From Lutacidiplasma sp049802875 (lineage in GTDB: Archaea > Thermoplasmatota > Thermoplasmata > Lutacidiplasmatales > UBA184), in the NCBI GenBank assembly GCA_049802875.1, contig JBARNH010000007.1, positions 106,611-170,610 of the forward strand: a DNA stretch of 64,000 nucleotides, read 5' to 3'. The notes beneath the pieces were generated by a model. It had not been told where the DNA came from, searched no databases, and saw only the letters and a list, made by a program, of their open reading frames with translations. Shown piece by piece: positions 32,438 through 41,614 of the stretch; position 1 is the first letter of the stretch; the number at the start of each line of letters is the position of its first letter. The position numbers and the translations under genes are program-made.

Positions 32438-34429
32438 TCACTGGGGCCGGGCGGGACCGCGCGGTCCACGCTTTCTCTTGGGGGAGGCCTTGGCATCGTG
32501 GATCGGCAACCCGTACTGACGGAGCAATGCGACGAACCGCGGATCGGCGCGAATCGGGTCGAAGTACTCGCCTCGCTGCCACAACCACAACACTCGGTCG
32601 CCCTCACTCGCGTCCTTTTCGAGGAGGTCGAGTGCCTTGTCCCGCTCCCCGAGAGCCGAATAGAGCATCGCGAGGTGCGTAGAGGAAACGTAGGTTTTGG
32701 CCTCCCCTCGTTCCACCGCCGCCGCGACCGCACGCGCGGCCGCCGGCCGGCCGAGGAGCGCGTTCAACAGGGCGTGGTCAAATCGCTCGTCCTCACTGGC
32801 ACCGGTCGGCGGGGTATCCGCCTGCCGGAGAGCGTCCTCTCGCCGCCCGGCGGTCAGGTACATGAAGCCGAGACTGACGTGCTTCCCCACGGACGAAGGA
32901 TCTCGCTCCACTTCCTTCTCGTGGATCGCGATTGCCGGCGCGGCGTTCCCGGAAACTAGGTCGATCATCTCCAGCATGTGCGCCGCGCGCCCTCCGGGGT
33001 CGAGACGTATCTCGGCCCGATACACTTCCCGCGCCTCGTCGTACCGTTCCAGGGCGACCAGCATCATGCCGAGAAAGTGATGGGCCGTCACGTTGCTGGG
33101 GTTGAGGGAGATCGCCCGGCGGAATTCGGTCTCCGCGAGGTGCCAGTCGTGGTCGAACTGGAACGCCATGTTGGCCAGTGCCGAGTGGGCGTCGGAGGAA
33201 TCGGGGTCGAGCTGGAGCGCGCGCGCCGTCAGCTCTCGGGCGCGCGGGATCACTTCCCGCATCGGAAGATAATCGCCGGCCGCTTTGACGTACAGGTCCG
33301 CCCAGGCGGCGAACGCCTCGGCGAATCCCGGGTCGAGCTTCGTCGCCTGCTCATAGCACCGGATCGCTTCGTCGTATCCGCGTCCTCCCTCCTCGTTCTC
33401 GGCGACGAGGCCCCGTAGGTAGGAGTCGTAGGCCGCCGGATTCGCCGTCGGCTTCCCTCGGGCTCGCGGGCCCACGGTCCTGGTGAACTCGAGTTGGAGG
33501 GCTTCGGCCGTCTGTTGCGCGATGTCGGTCTGGATGGCGAAGACGTCGCCGATCTCCCGGTCGTAGATGTGGCTCCACAGGTGCCGTTGCGTGACGACAT
33601 CGATCAGTTGGAGAGTGATCCGGATGCGCTTTCCGGCCTTTCGGACGCTCCCTTCCAGCACCGCGTCCACCCCGAGCTCCGACCCAACCTGCGCGACCGA
33701 CTTGGGGGCGGTCTTGTACGGCATTACGGACGAGCGAGCGATCACGTTCAAGTCCCGAACCTGGGAAAGCGCCGAGATCAACTCCTCGGTCAGCCCATCC
33801 GCAAAGTACTCGTCTCCGGGGTCGGGACTGATGTTGGCGAGGGGGAGCACCGCGATGCAGCGACCGTTCGACGGTTCCGGCGCGGAGACCACCGGTGGAC
33901 GTGGCTCCCACGGTTGGACGACTTTGTAGACGCTCACCTGGGAGGTGATGTTCTTGAGCGCGACCGGCGGCAATTTGGTGAACGGGGTCGGGATCTTGTT
34001 CTGTACCTGGTCGTAGACCTGCTGCGTGACGCAGACGCTCTCGGGGTCGGCCACGGATTGGATGCGGGAGGCGATGTTCACGACATCCCCGAATACGTCT
34101 CCGGCGGCATGCACGACGTCCCCGATATGAATTCCGATCCGAATCCGAATCGCCCTCCCGCCAGGGGAACCCTGGTTGTAGTCGTGGAGAACGCGCTGGA
34201 TCTCGACCGCGCACTGGGCCGATTCGAGCGCGCTCTCGAACTCGACGAGAAAGGCATCGCCGAACGTCTTCACTTCGCGGCCGCTGAACTTCTTGAAGAT
34301 CGGTCGTAGGAGACGGTTGTGGCGCTCCAGCACCGCGAGTGCATTCGCTTCGTCCGCCTGCGCCAGCGCGGAGTAGCCGACCATGTCCGTGAACATGATG
34401 GCCGCTAGCCGACGGCGCGTTTGCATCAT
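32438..34429 (-). CDS. Class III adenylate/guanylate cyclase with TolB-like and TPR domains
   Basis: A 663-residue cytoplasmic protein. Residues about 5-180 form a class III cyclase domain with both metal-binding Asp (FTDMVGYS and KTFGDAFL), the adenine-selecting Lys in KTFGDAF and the catalytic Asn/Arg region VVNIASRIQ. Residues from about 188 carry the TolB-like CIAVLPLANISPDPGDEYF followed by FADGLTEELISAL. From about 330 there are TPR repeats such as AIRCYEQATKLDPGFAEAF. This architecture is common in rhizobial and other soil bacteria and unusual in archaea, suggesting transfer. ATG 34429 is leaderless, 26-27 nt after TATA-like GCTTAACTC. Product probably cAMP. Confidence 0.88.
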   Translation of the reverse strand: MMQTRRRLAAIMFTDMVGYSALAQADEANALAVLERHNRLLRPIFKKFSGREVKTFGDAFLVEFESALESAQCAVEIQRVLHDYNQGSPGGRAIRIRIGIHIGDVVHAAGDVFGDVVNIASRIQSVADPESVCVTQQVYDQVQNKIPTPFTKLPPVALKNITSQVSVYKVVQPWEPRPPVVSAPEPSNGRCIAVLPLANISPDPGDEYFADGLTEELISALSQVRDLNVIARSSVMPYKTAPKSVAQVGSELGVDAVLEGSVRKAGKRIRITLQLIDVVTQRHLWSHIYDREIGDVFAIQTDIAQQTAEALQLEFTRTVGPRARGKPTANPAAYDSYLRGLVAENEEGGRGYDEAIRCYEQATKLDPGFAEAFAAWADLYVKAAGDYLPMREVIPRARELTARALQLDPDSSDAHSALANMAFQFDHDWHLAETEFRRAISLNPSNVTAHHFLGMMLVALERYDEAREVYRAEIRLDPGGRAAHMLEMIDLVSGNAAPAIAIHEKEVERDPSSVGKHVSLGFMYLTAGRREDALRQADTPPTGASEDERFDHALLNALLGRPAAARAVAAAVERGEAKTYVSSTHLAMLYSALGERDKALDLLEKDASEGDRVLWLWQRGEYFDPIRADPRFVALLRQYGLPIHDAKASPKRKRGPRGPARPQ

Positions 34430-34616
34430 GTCCCCCGAATTCACCCCTCTCGAGTTAAGCGCTCTGTCAGGAGGCGAAACGGTCCGGCGCCCCGGAATTG
34501 CTCGGACGATTCGGTTCGCGCTGACCGCCATCCCTCGTACACCTCCTTACGGTCTGAGACCCGGAGATTTTCCCTCGGAGAAGAGGCCGGTCTCACCGCG
34601 AAACGAGTGAGGGATG

Positions 34617-34961
34617 TCAGTCCCGAGCCCCCGTTTTGCCGGCGCGGGGTCGTGGTTGGGTTTCGACCGCCCTCGCCTTCCGGGCACGGAACGCTTGGGC
34701 CTCGGCCACTGCGGCGTCGATCTCCTCGGTGGTCACGTGCGGTTCGAGCGGGTGCCCCGACGCGTACGCCTGGGCGGCCGTGGCGACGGTCCCACCGGCC
34801 TCCATCAGGGCGACCAGCTCCGACCGTCTCCGACGCATCGAACGAGCGATCGACCCGTACGCGATCCCCGCCGTGCTGTCCTCGTCGACCGTCCGGCGAC
34901 CGGTCTCCGGGCCGGGGCGAGGCAGGTCGCGCGTCCCCTCGCGCGGGCCATTCTCGCTCAT
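34617..34961 (-). CDS. Hypothetical charged protein
   Basis: A 114-residue soluble protein, MSENGPREGTRDLPRPGPET to a basic, Pro-rich C-terminus. The middle has helices SMRRRRSELVALMEAGGTVATAAQAYASG and VTTEEIDAAVAEAQAFRARKAR. I recognise no family. ATG 34961 lies 26-27 nt after the TATA-like TGTAATCTC at about 34985-34992, the main support for this being a gene and for this start; the open frame upstream is not used. Confidence 0.5.
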   Translation of the reverse strand: MSENGPREGTRDLPRPGPETGRRTVDEDSTAGIAYGSIARSMRRRRSELVALMEAGGTVATAAQAYASGHPLEPHVTTEEIDAAVAEAQAFRARKARAVETQPRPRAGKTGARD

Positions 34962-35142
34962 CTCCCCCCCGAGGGGGCGCAGGGAGATTACATTCACGGC
35001 GTCCCCCATCAACCGCGAACCGAGGTCGCCGTTCTTCACGGCCTTGATAAGCCGGAGCCTCTGGGGAGGTGTGGCACCGGATACGTCGCCCCTCGCCACA
35101 CCTTCGATCGTCGAGGGAAGCGTCCACCCGACGAACCTGGCG

Positions 35143-35553
35143 ATGTACAACGACGCCAACGAGAACCGGTCGCTGACGGCCGGCCTCGGAGGGACGTGCA
35201 TCGCCATTTTGACGTTCGTCTTGATCTTCTTGTATGATCGGGCGACGTCGGGACAGATCAACAACCTGCTCTTTCAGGGCACGCTGCTGGTCATCGTTCT
35301 CAGCCTCTCCCTGATCTCCCTCTCCTCGCTCAACTACTGGTTCGTGATGGAGGCGTATCGAACCACCCCTTCGCGCGCGCCGATCTATCAGCAACGGGCG
35401 GACGGATTCTTTGCCTCGAGCCTGATCCTCTTGCTTCTAGAGCCTACGCTCATTCTCGTCACCGTTCGACTGTACTACCTGGGTTCGGTCGCCCTCGTCT
35501 TCTGGGTCGTGGGCATTATCGTCCTATCCTTGGGGTGGCGAGAGCTGAGATAA
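35143..35553 (+). CDS. Four-helix membrane protein
   Basis: A 136-residue integral membrane protein with about four hydrophobic segments: TCIAILTFVLIFLYDRA, a long stretch LLVIVLSLSLISLSSLNYWFVM, FFASSLILLLLEPTLIL and LVFWVVGIIVLSL. The loop between helices 2 and 3 contains EAYRTTPSRAPIYQQRADG. No catalytic motif. The frame extends far upstream, but that region is antisense to the hypothetical gene and ATG 35143 (MYNDANENRSLTAGLGG) is the natural start. Confidence 0.65.
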   Translation: MYNDANENRSLTAGLGGTCIAILTFVLIFLYDRATSGQINNLLFQGTLLVIVLSLSLISLSSLNYWFVMEAYRTTPSRAPIYQQRADGFFASSLILLLLEPTLILVTVRLYYLGSVALVFWVVGIIVLSLGWRELR

Positions 35554-35649
35554 GGGGCGCTCGGGGGAGCGGGCGTTGCTGTTGCGTTGAGGACTCCCAT
35601 CGGACGGAGCCGTTCGGGGACCGGGGTTCGCGCAGCGGCTCCAACGATT

Positions 35650-36006
35650 CTATCGAAGGATCTCGACCGAGTGAGCGCGGAGGGTCGATCGGTGGGTCGG
35701 GGACGCCCCCCACCAGCTGGCCCACTCGAGCCAATTGAGAGCGGCCCACAAGGTGACAGCTACGGCGACGATCTCGATTCCCTGAAACCAGGTCGATTGG
35801 CCCGGCACGAGCAGCAGCGACTCAATGCTGAGGGACCCTACCAGAATCAGCAGGGCTTGGAAGGCACGGTGAGTGATCGTGGGCAATGCAATGATCCGTT
35901 GCAGGTTGATCGAAATGCCCGCGAAGATGAGGCCCGCGAGGGCCGCCGAAGCCCCGACTTCCGCCGTGAAGAACGAATCCCAAGCCCTGCGGGGCCCGTC
36001 GAGAGT
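35650..36006 (-). pseudogene. Membrane protein gene without a usable start codon
   Basis: The open frame between TAA (36007-36009) and 35650 reads WDSFFTAEVGASAALAGLIF then GISINLQRIIAL and two more hydrophobic stretches. The first part is the N-terminus of a common small membrane-protein type, yet the frame has no ATG, GTG or TTG before residue 41. A TATA-like CTAAAC near 36008 predicts a leaderless start at TTG 35983, one base out of frame; losing one G after it would give MDSFFTAEVGAS. The C-terminus (after WASWWG) also seems short. Probably decayed, or carrying a one-base error. Confidence 0.45.
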
Positions 36007-36214
36007 TTAGGTAGTATGGGCTCGTTCGACCCGGAGCCCATCGGCGTAGACGAGGGCCGCCGGGGGTGCGGTGAGGGATCTCGTGCCGAAGGCGGCGGAC
36101 GAAGAGCGGGTCGGAACCCCCGTTGCGATCCGCCGGGGCCACCGCCTGAGCGAGCCATCGAAGGCGGCCCGGCCCTCGTACTCCGGGTCTCACCGTCCGT
36201 GCCGATGGATCTCC

Positions 36215-38812
36215 CTACTTAGTGAACTTGAGGTGGACGTGCACCGAGTGGCTCGAAATGACGACGGCGCCCTTGGCGGGATGCGCGACGTACCCCGAAA
36301 CCGGCCCGACCACGTAGGCATAGGTCCCGGCGGGTTCGTAGAACACCATCGATGCTCCAGTGGTGGTCTGGTCGTACCCGTTGATCGTTACTGACCATGA
36401 CGTCCCGGTCGGAAGTCCAACCTCGGAAATGTCGACCTCATAGAGGACGACCGTCGTGAGGGGTACGTAGTCGCCGCCGACCAGGATTGCGCCACCGTTG
36501 TTGTACGGGAGCACGCCGTACGGATCGCTCGGGGTACCGTAGTTCGCCCAGTAGTTACCCCCCTCGTAGTTCAGTCCCAGGATGTTCCCCGTGAGGATCC
36601 AGCCGTTCACGACCCGTTGGTCGGTCGCGGGTTGCTTCGCGACGTTCCAGGTGTCGGTCCACGCCTCCGGGATGTAGGAGAAATCGTAGGGGTTGTAGGG
36701 TGGGGTGGCGGCCGTTTCGGCGGTAGCGAACGCGTTGTTGTAGATCAGGTCGTGGGATTCCCACAGCTCGAGGCCGAGCGAGTTTCCGTAGTTCAGAATG
36801 TCCCCGGGATACGGCGCAGCGGGCAGTAGGCTCGACAACGCGTTGCCCCAGAGCGTGTTGTGGACCCCGCCGAACATGTAGATCCCGAGGCTGGGAACCT
36901 CGAAGTTGTTGCCGGCGACGAGGTTGTCGCTCGAGTTCCAGAAGATCATGTTCGCCGCCCCGTAGACCGCGTAGAAGAACCAGCCCGTGATGAGCGGGGC
37001 CGAGACGACCGAGACGTGTTCCACGCCGTAGAATCCGTAGCCGAGGTTGTTGGAAAACAGACCCACTTGCAGGTAGGTGTTCAGGTAGTAGGACTCCCAG
37101 GGAAGCGAGTAAGCGATCGCAAACGCCGGAGCGTCCGCGACCGACACGTAATCGGTCGTATCCACGAGCTGGACTCCGGAGAACACTGGGAAGATGTAAT
37201 CGTTGAACGCCGCGAAGAGCGGGTTCAGCAATCCCGACTCCCGATTGTCGAGGACGTACGGGTTCGATACGGTCCCCGCCCCGCCCGGGGCGGAGATGGC
37301 GGCCAACTGCGAATTGCTCCACGCCCACAACGGAGTGTAGACTCCGAGGGCCGGATTGGACGCTAACTTCACGGAGAGGCTGACGGCGCTGCCCGAGGCC
37401 AATGATGTGGTCCGGGTCTGGGGTGTGTGATCACTCAACAGGAAGGAGTAGGCATAGGAACCCGCCGGGAGAGCGTACGTGGCCGTACCGTCGACCGGGA
37501 CGGGTCCGGCCCAGGACGCTGCATTCGCGTCGAAGGTCGTTCCGGGAGAGACGAAGACAAACGCATTCGACGGGGCAAGGTGGAGAGTGACCGTGCCGTG
37601 CCCGAACGGTGGAGACCCCTTGACGCCCCAGAGTGGCGTCTCGATGGAGGGGCCCGAGCTCATGTGGACCGTCGGAGTGCTTCCGCCGGAAGCCCACTCG
37701 GCGATCCCCGTGATCGTCTCCCCCGTCTCGGAGCCGAAATCGTACGCCGCCGGAACGGGCGCATATGAGTTGGTGCCGTTGGCTTCGGTAGACAATTGCA
37801 TCGTCCCGTCGATGCTCACGACCGAGGCCGTGGAACCGCCGCCGTCGCCGCCCAAGATCAACTCGACGTCATTCGGGATGTACCCCGTGCCGCCGAGCGC
37901 CTTTCCGTTGATCTGATAACCGGGGAGGGGCGCCGGGGTCGGGGGGACTCCCCCGGGGGCGCTGGCGTTGAACTCGACCAGGTCGTACGAGCCCGCAGTG
38001 GTGGTTCCGTGGGAAGTCACAGAGTAGTTGAAGTAGACCGCCGGTTCGTTGTTCACCACGGCAGCGTTTTCGATGAAAGTGATCGTGAACGGTTCGGCCG
38101 CGACGATCGCCGGGCCGTCCGGGTTGAAGTAACCGAAACCGGGGTCGATGAACCCGTTCCCCGCCACGATCGTACTCGCCGGGAAGTTGAACGCCGAGCT
38201 CGAGAAGTTGACGATGGCGCTGGCGAGGTGAAGCGTGTGAGACGATTGATAGTAGTAGATCACGTTCTGGGTCCAGAACTGGAGGTTCGGGTCCCCGTGC
38301 ACGGTGACTCCCGTGAGCACGGCGTTCTCTTGCGCCGTGAACTCGTCCGGCCCCTCACTGTCGAGGTAGAGAAGGTTGAGCTGCTTCAGGTCGAGAACGC
38401 CTTCGACGCTTCGGGTATAGGAGATCGAGGCGACGTTCTTACCACCGACTTCTTGGATTCCATAGTCCGCGATACCCACGGGGGCGACCACCGTGGAGTA
38501 CTTCGGCGTCAGCATTCCGTTCTGGACTGTCACGCCGGGGTCCATGCTGGGCAGCAGCTGCTCCGACTGCGGAACATGCGCGGCCGTCAGCGCGTTGCTG
38601 AGCCGTTCGGACGCCGCAACCGCAACGGCCGACGCGGGACTACTGGAGGGGGAAGCGAGGGTCGGTGAGGCCGTCGGGGATGTGGAAGGGATGCTCGCCG
38701 GCTGGACCACGGGATTCGATGAGCCGAGGGCCGACGCCGCTCCCGTCGACATCATCAGTACCGCCACTGCCGCCACTGCGAGTCCGATGGCCAAACCGCC
38801 CATTCGAGTCAT
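36215..38812 (-). CDS. Thermopsin-like secreted acid protease (family A5) with beta-helix region
   Basis: An 865-residue secreted protein. After a signal peptide (MTRMGGLAIGLAVAAVAVLM) and a Ser/Thr/Pro linker, residues about 86-410 match the thermopsin (peptidase A5) domain: VAPVGIADYGIQ, FTAQENAVLTGV, WTQNVIYY and NPDGPAIVAAEPFTITFIEN. Residues about 620-760 look like a right-handed beta-helix with NNFE, GNAL and GNYWANYG turns. The C-terminal 70 residues (VGLPTGTSWSVTINGY...) form a domain shared with the surface protein at 5113. ATG 38812 lies about 30 nt after the TATA-like ATTTATGG. Thermopsins act at acid pH outside the cell, consistent with an acidophile. Confidence 0.85.
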   Translation of the reverse strand: MTRMGGLAIGLAVAAVAVLMMSTGAASALGSSNPVVQPASIPSTSPTASPTLASPSSSPASAVAVAASERLSNALTAAHVPQSEQLLPSMDPGVTVQNGMLTPKYSTVVAPVGIADYGIQEVGGKNVASISYTRSVEGVLDLKQLNLLYLDSEGPDEFTAQENAVLTGVTVHGDPNLQFWTQNVIYYYQSSHTLHLASAIVNFSSSAFNFPASTIVAGNGFIDPGFGYFNPDGPAIVAAEPFTITFIENAAVVNNEPAVYFNYSVTSHGTTTAGSYDLVEFNASAPGGVPPTPAPLPGYQINGKALGGTGYIPNDVELILGGDGGGSTASVVSIDGTMQLSTEANGTNSYAPVPAAYDFGSETGETITGIAEWASGGSTPTVHMSSGPSIETPLWGVKGSPPFGHGTVTLHLAPSNAFVFVSPGTTFDANAASWAGPVPVDGTATYALPAGSYAYSFLLSDHTPQTRTTSLASGSAVSLSVKLASNPALGVYTPLWAWSNSQLAAISAPGGAGTVSNPYVLDNRESGLLNPLFAAFNDYIFPVFSGVQLVDTTDYVSVADAPAFAIAYSLPWESYYLNTYLQVGLFSNNLGYGFYGVEHVSVVSAPLITGWFFYAVYGAANMIFWNSSDNLVAGNNFEVPSLGIYMFGGVHNTLWGNALSSLLPAAPYPGDILNYGNSLGLELWESHDLIYNNAFATAETAATPPYNPYDFSYIPEAWTDTWNVAKQPATDQRVVNGWILTGNILGLNYEGGNYWANYGTPSDPYGVLPYNNGGAILVGGDYVPLTTVVLYEVDISEVGLPTGTSWSVTINGYDQTTTGASMVFYEPAGTYAYVVGPVSGYVAHPAKGAVVISSHSVHVHLKFTK

Positions 38813-39024
38813 GGTAGGAGGGGGAGGCAATTCTCTTCCATAAATGTGTAGCTTGCCGCGGTTTTGGCGCGAATTACTCGAGCCCCGATGCTCGCCATTC
38901 TCCGCCCCCAAGTGGCGCTGAGAATCCGGGGAACCGCCTCGGCTCCTAGATGGGCGGACTCACGCCAGCCCCTCACGGCCGGTTCGGCCTAGAGCGAGAC
39001 AACCCCGGACTTCGGCCCTTTCGT

Positions 39025-39768
39025 TCAAGGTTCTACCCGCCGGACCTGCCAGATCGACTCGAGGGGCCAGCGACGCCCCCAGGCCGAATCGGTCGGACCC
39101 AGGTAGGCCGACCGGTCGCGTGGGCGCGGTTGCGTCTCGATGAGGGACTCGACTACGAAGCCGTGCTGCGAGAACAATCGGATCCAATCTCCGTAGGGGA
39201 GCTGGAAATTAACCTCCCCAGGGTAGGCGATTCGATGCATTCCGAAGTAGTCGTACCGGAGCTTGGGGCTGATCCGGCCCCGGCGCCGGTCCTGCGCCAG
39301 GTTGCGAATCGGGCTCGAGGTCGCGAAGACGAGACGCCCCCCCGGGCGAAGCACTCGGGCCGCCTCGGGCACGGTGCGAGCGGGGTCGCAGAAGGTCATC
39401 GCTCCCCAGTCGCAGAACACGACGTCGAACGAGGAGGTCCGGAACGGAAGTCGCTCGGCGTCTCCTCGAACGAGGTATACCCGCTGCCCGGACCGACGGA
39501 GCAGCCGGGTCGCGTGCTCGAGCTGGGCGGGAGACAGGTCCAAACCGACGGCCCTAGCTCCCTTGCGGGCGAGGGCGATCGACCAGCGCGCCGCCCCGCA
39601 TCCGATCTCGAGAAAGTCGCGTCCTTTCGGAGGTCCCAGGGCGTGAAGTTTCGACTCGGGGACGCGCCACAACCCCCAAGCCATCGAACGGCGGCCCCCG
39701 AGAACTTGACGGCATCGTCGATCATACCGGACGCTCTGTCGCTCCCACAGCGCAAGGTTCGACCGCAC
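39025..39768 (-). CDS. Class I SAM-dependent methyltransferase (UbiE/Methyltransf_11 type)
   Basis: A methyltransferase of about 247 residues: N-terminal LWERQSVRYDRRCRQ and MAWGLWRVPESKL, motif I FLEIGCGAARWSIALARKG, acidic GLDLSPAQLEHA, GDAERLPFRTSSFDVVFCDW and RVLRPGGRLVFATSSP. The N-terminal WERQS segment belongs to the family pattern, so the start must be upstream of it. GTG 39768 is the nearest candidate but has no clear TATA box, so the exact start is uncertain. Acceptor unknown. Confidence 0.85.
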   Translation of the reverse strand: MRSNLALWERQSVRYDRRCRQVLGGRRSMAWGLWRVPESKLHALGPPKGRDFLEIGCGAARWSIALARKGARAVGLDLSPAQLEHATRLLRRSGQRVYLVRGDAERLPFRTSSFDVVFCDWGAMTFCDPARTVPEAARVLRPGGRLVFATSSPIRNLAQDRRRGRISPKLRYDYFGMHRIAYPGEVNFQLPYGDWIRLFSQHGFVVESLIETQPRPRDRSAYLGPTDSAWGRRWPLESIWQVRRVEP

Positions 39769-40003
39769 GTGGCTGCGGGTCTGCCCTCCCCTTCGCAGTG
39801 ATGTGGACCGGCGAGCAGCCCTTTTGGCGATCGTAGGAGGCATCGACCGATCGGAGCGGCTGATGTACTTCAGCTCCGTGCCAGGAAGATCCGACCCTCG
39901 TGAGCGCACTGCACGGCTCTGCGACGGGTCCGCTCGAGCCTGAAATAGAGGCTCCCACCCGCCCGACGCAATCTCTAACTTTACGGGCATCTTCCCATCC
40001 GTG

Positions 40004-40441
40004 ATGCCTCGTTCGGGGAGGCGGACGGCGGCGATCGTCGCCGCGGTCATCGTCGTTCTGGTGATTCTTGCGCTCGTACTGATCTACGTGCCGCTCGAGT
40101 CTTCAACATTCCAACAGACCGTGAACACGAGCCTCGTGTGTCCGGTCTCCCTTTGCACCCAGAACAATGCCGTGTACACGCTGGGCGATGATCGATACGC
40201 CGTACTGACGGGCACGTGGTCGACCAATGCCACCGGGCAAGGCGAGATCGTGACCATCAATAACGGCGGGTCGGACCAACCGTGTTCCCACTGCTCGGAC
40301 CAGCTCTATTCGGCGAACGACTCCTTGGCGGGTTCGTTCGACGTCAGCGGGTACGGGCCGTTCCATTTCTCCGTGCTCCCGCAACACCCGGGAGCCGAGG
40401 CCACCGTCTTTCAGGGAACGGTCGACGTAGCGGTGATCTGA
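40004..40441 (+). CDS. Membrane-anchored extracellular protein, unknown function
   Basis: A 145-residue protein with a basic N-terminus, one membrane helix (AAIVAAVIVVLVILALVLIYV) and an extracytoplasmic domain with four or five Cys (LVCPVSLCTQ, QPCSHCSDQL) that could form disulfides or bind metal. ATG 40004 lies about 25 nt after a TATA-like CTTTACG. The preceding GTG at 40001 is also in frame. I recognise no family. Confidence 0.68.
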   Translation: MPRSGRRTAAIVAAVIVVLVILALVLIYVPLESSTFQQTVNTSLVCPVSLCTQNNAVYTLGDDRYAVLTGTWSTNATGQGEIVTINNGGSDQPCSHCSDQLYSANDSLAGSFDVSGYGPFHFSVLPQHPGAEATVFQGTVDVAVI

Positions 40442-40478
40442 CCCTCGACCTCGCGAGAACCGACGTTCGCCCGTGCGC

Positions 40479-41261
40479 TCAGGAAGGTCGCGGCACGAAC
40501 GCCACGTGAGGAGGACCGGACGAGAGGTCCCCCGTCACGACGCAACTCGAGAACGACGGACGAACCCCGCGAATGATCAGCCCCACGTCCTCGCGATGGA
40601 GTTCGAACTCGGTCGTGGCCATCCGCCGCACACCCGCGGCGCAACCCAGACCCGGTCCGAGCCATCCGATGCCCAGGTTTCCCAGTTGTCGAGTCCGCTT
40701 GATCCCGAAGTAGAACATCTGCGTCGCCCGCTCCGCGCCCATCAGGGTTTCGAAGACCTCGAACGCAGTGAGCTCGAGGAACGGTTTCTCTCGCTCCCCT
40801 CGGATCACCCGCTCGGCGTTGACCATCTTCGCCAGTGCGGCCTTCTTGCCGGACGCGGAACGCCGGTCGGGGGTGCCGTGCGAAGGGTTCAGGTTGACCA
40901 CACACGGCGTGCCTTCGTCCTCGCCGACGTAATCACACACGCGAACCCGACCGTCGAATCGCCGTCGTGTCACATACCGCGTCACGCGCTCGCGAAAATC
41001 GTGAGGGGAGTCGCGAGACGGAAGCACGGCGATCATTCCCCGAGAGTGATGGAGGTTGTTGAGGAAGGTCGGGAAGAGGAGGAGGTCGAGATCATCGAGC
41101 CCGACGGTCGCATCGAGGGCAAAGAGTGCGGTGTCGCCGCGCGAGAAGCCCCCGCCCAGGAGCCGGTCGAAATCGGGGATCCCGGAGGAGTAGCGACCCT
41201 CCGGATCGGGCAGCGGTTCCCAGGAGGAGTCGTTCGTAACCCGTCGGGCTCGCGCGCGCAT
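40479..41261 (-). CDS. KaiC/RecA-like protein lacking a Walker A motif
   Basis: A 260-residue protein whose N-terminus, YSSGIPDFDRLLGGGFSRGDTALFALD, matches the entry of KaiC-type RecA domains (TGIPGLDxLLGGGxPxG). Where GxxGxGKT should follow, the sequence reads ALDATVGLDD, so the P-loop is absent. The later regions show FLNNLHHSRGMIAVLPSRD and a C-terminal strand region FELHREDVGLIIRGVRPSF. It is therefore unlikely to hydrolyse ATP and may be a regulatory or structural relative. ATG 41261 lies about 27 nt after the TATA-like CTCTATGAA. Confidence 0.72.
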   Translation of the reverse strand: MRARARRVTNDSSWEPLPDPEGRYSSGIPDFDRLLGGGFSRGDTALFALDATVGLDDLDLLLFPTFLNNLHHSRGMIAVLPSRDSPHDFRERVTRYVTRRRFDGRVRVCDYVGEDEGTPCVVNLNPSHGTPDRRSASGKKAALAKMVNAERVIRGEREKPFLELTAFEVFETLMGAERATQMFYFGIKRTRQLGNLGIGWLGPGLGCAAGVRRMATTEFELHREDVGLIIRGVRPSFSSCVVTGDLSSGPPHVAFVPRPS

Positions 41262-41614
41262 GGTCGAAGAATGGGGGAAAGGGGTTCATAGAGTGATGCC
41301 CGGCGAACAGCAATTTTCTGACGGTAAAGTCGGTCCGTTTCCCGGTCGAGCTCGAGCCCGGGCCGGTTCGCCCGTCGTGTCCCCCGAGCGCGCGGAGCAG
41401 CGTTCCGGTGATTGACCCGAACCCGAACGACCTCGCGCCGGCAACCCTTTGGGTCGTCGTCGGACCCTTCGCGGTCTCCTCCATCGGTTCGGCGCATGAA
41501 CAGCCGGGTCGCACTCAGCTCCGCCGCCGAGCCGCGGTTTTCCGGAGGGTTTTATGCTCCGCGTACCGTCCCGAAAGTCCGGTCGTCCGAACGAGAGACC
41601 GAAGGAGCGAATCG

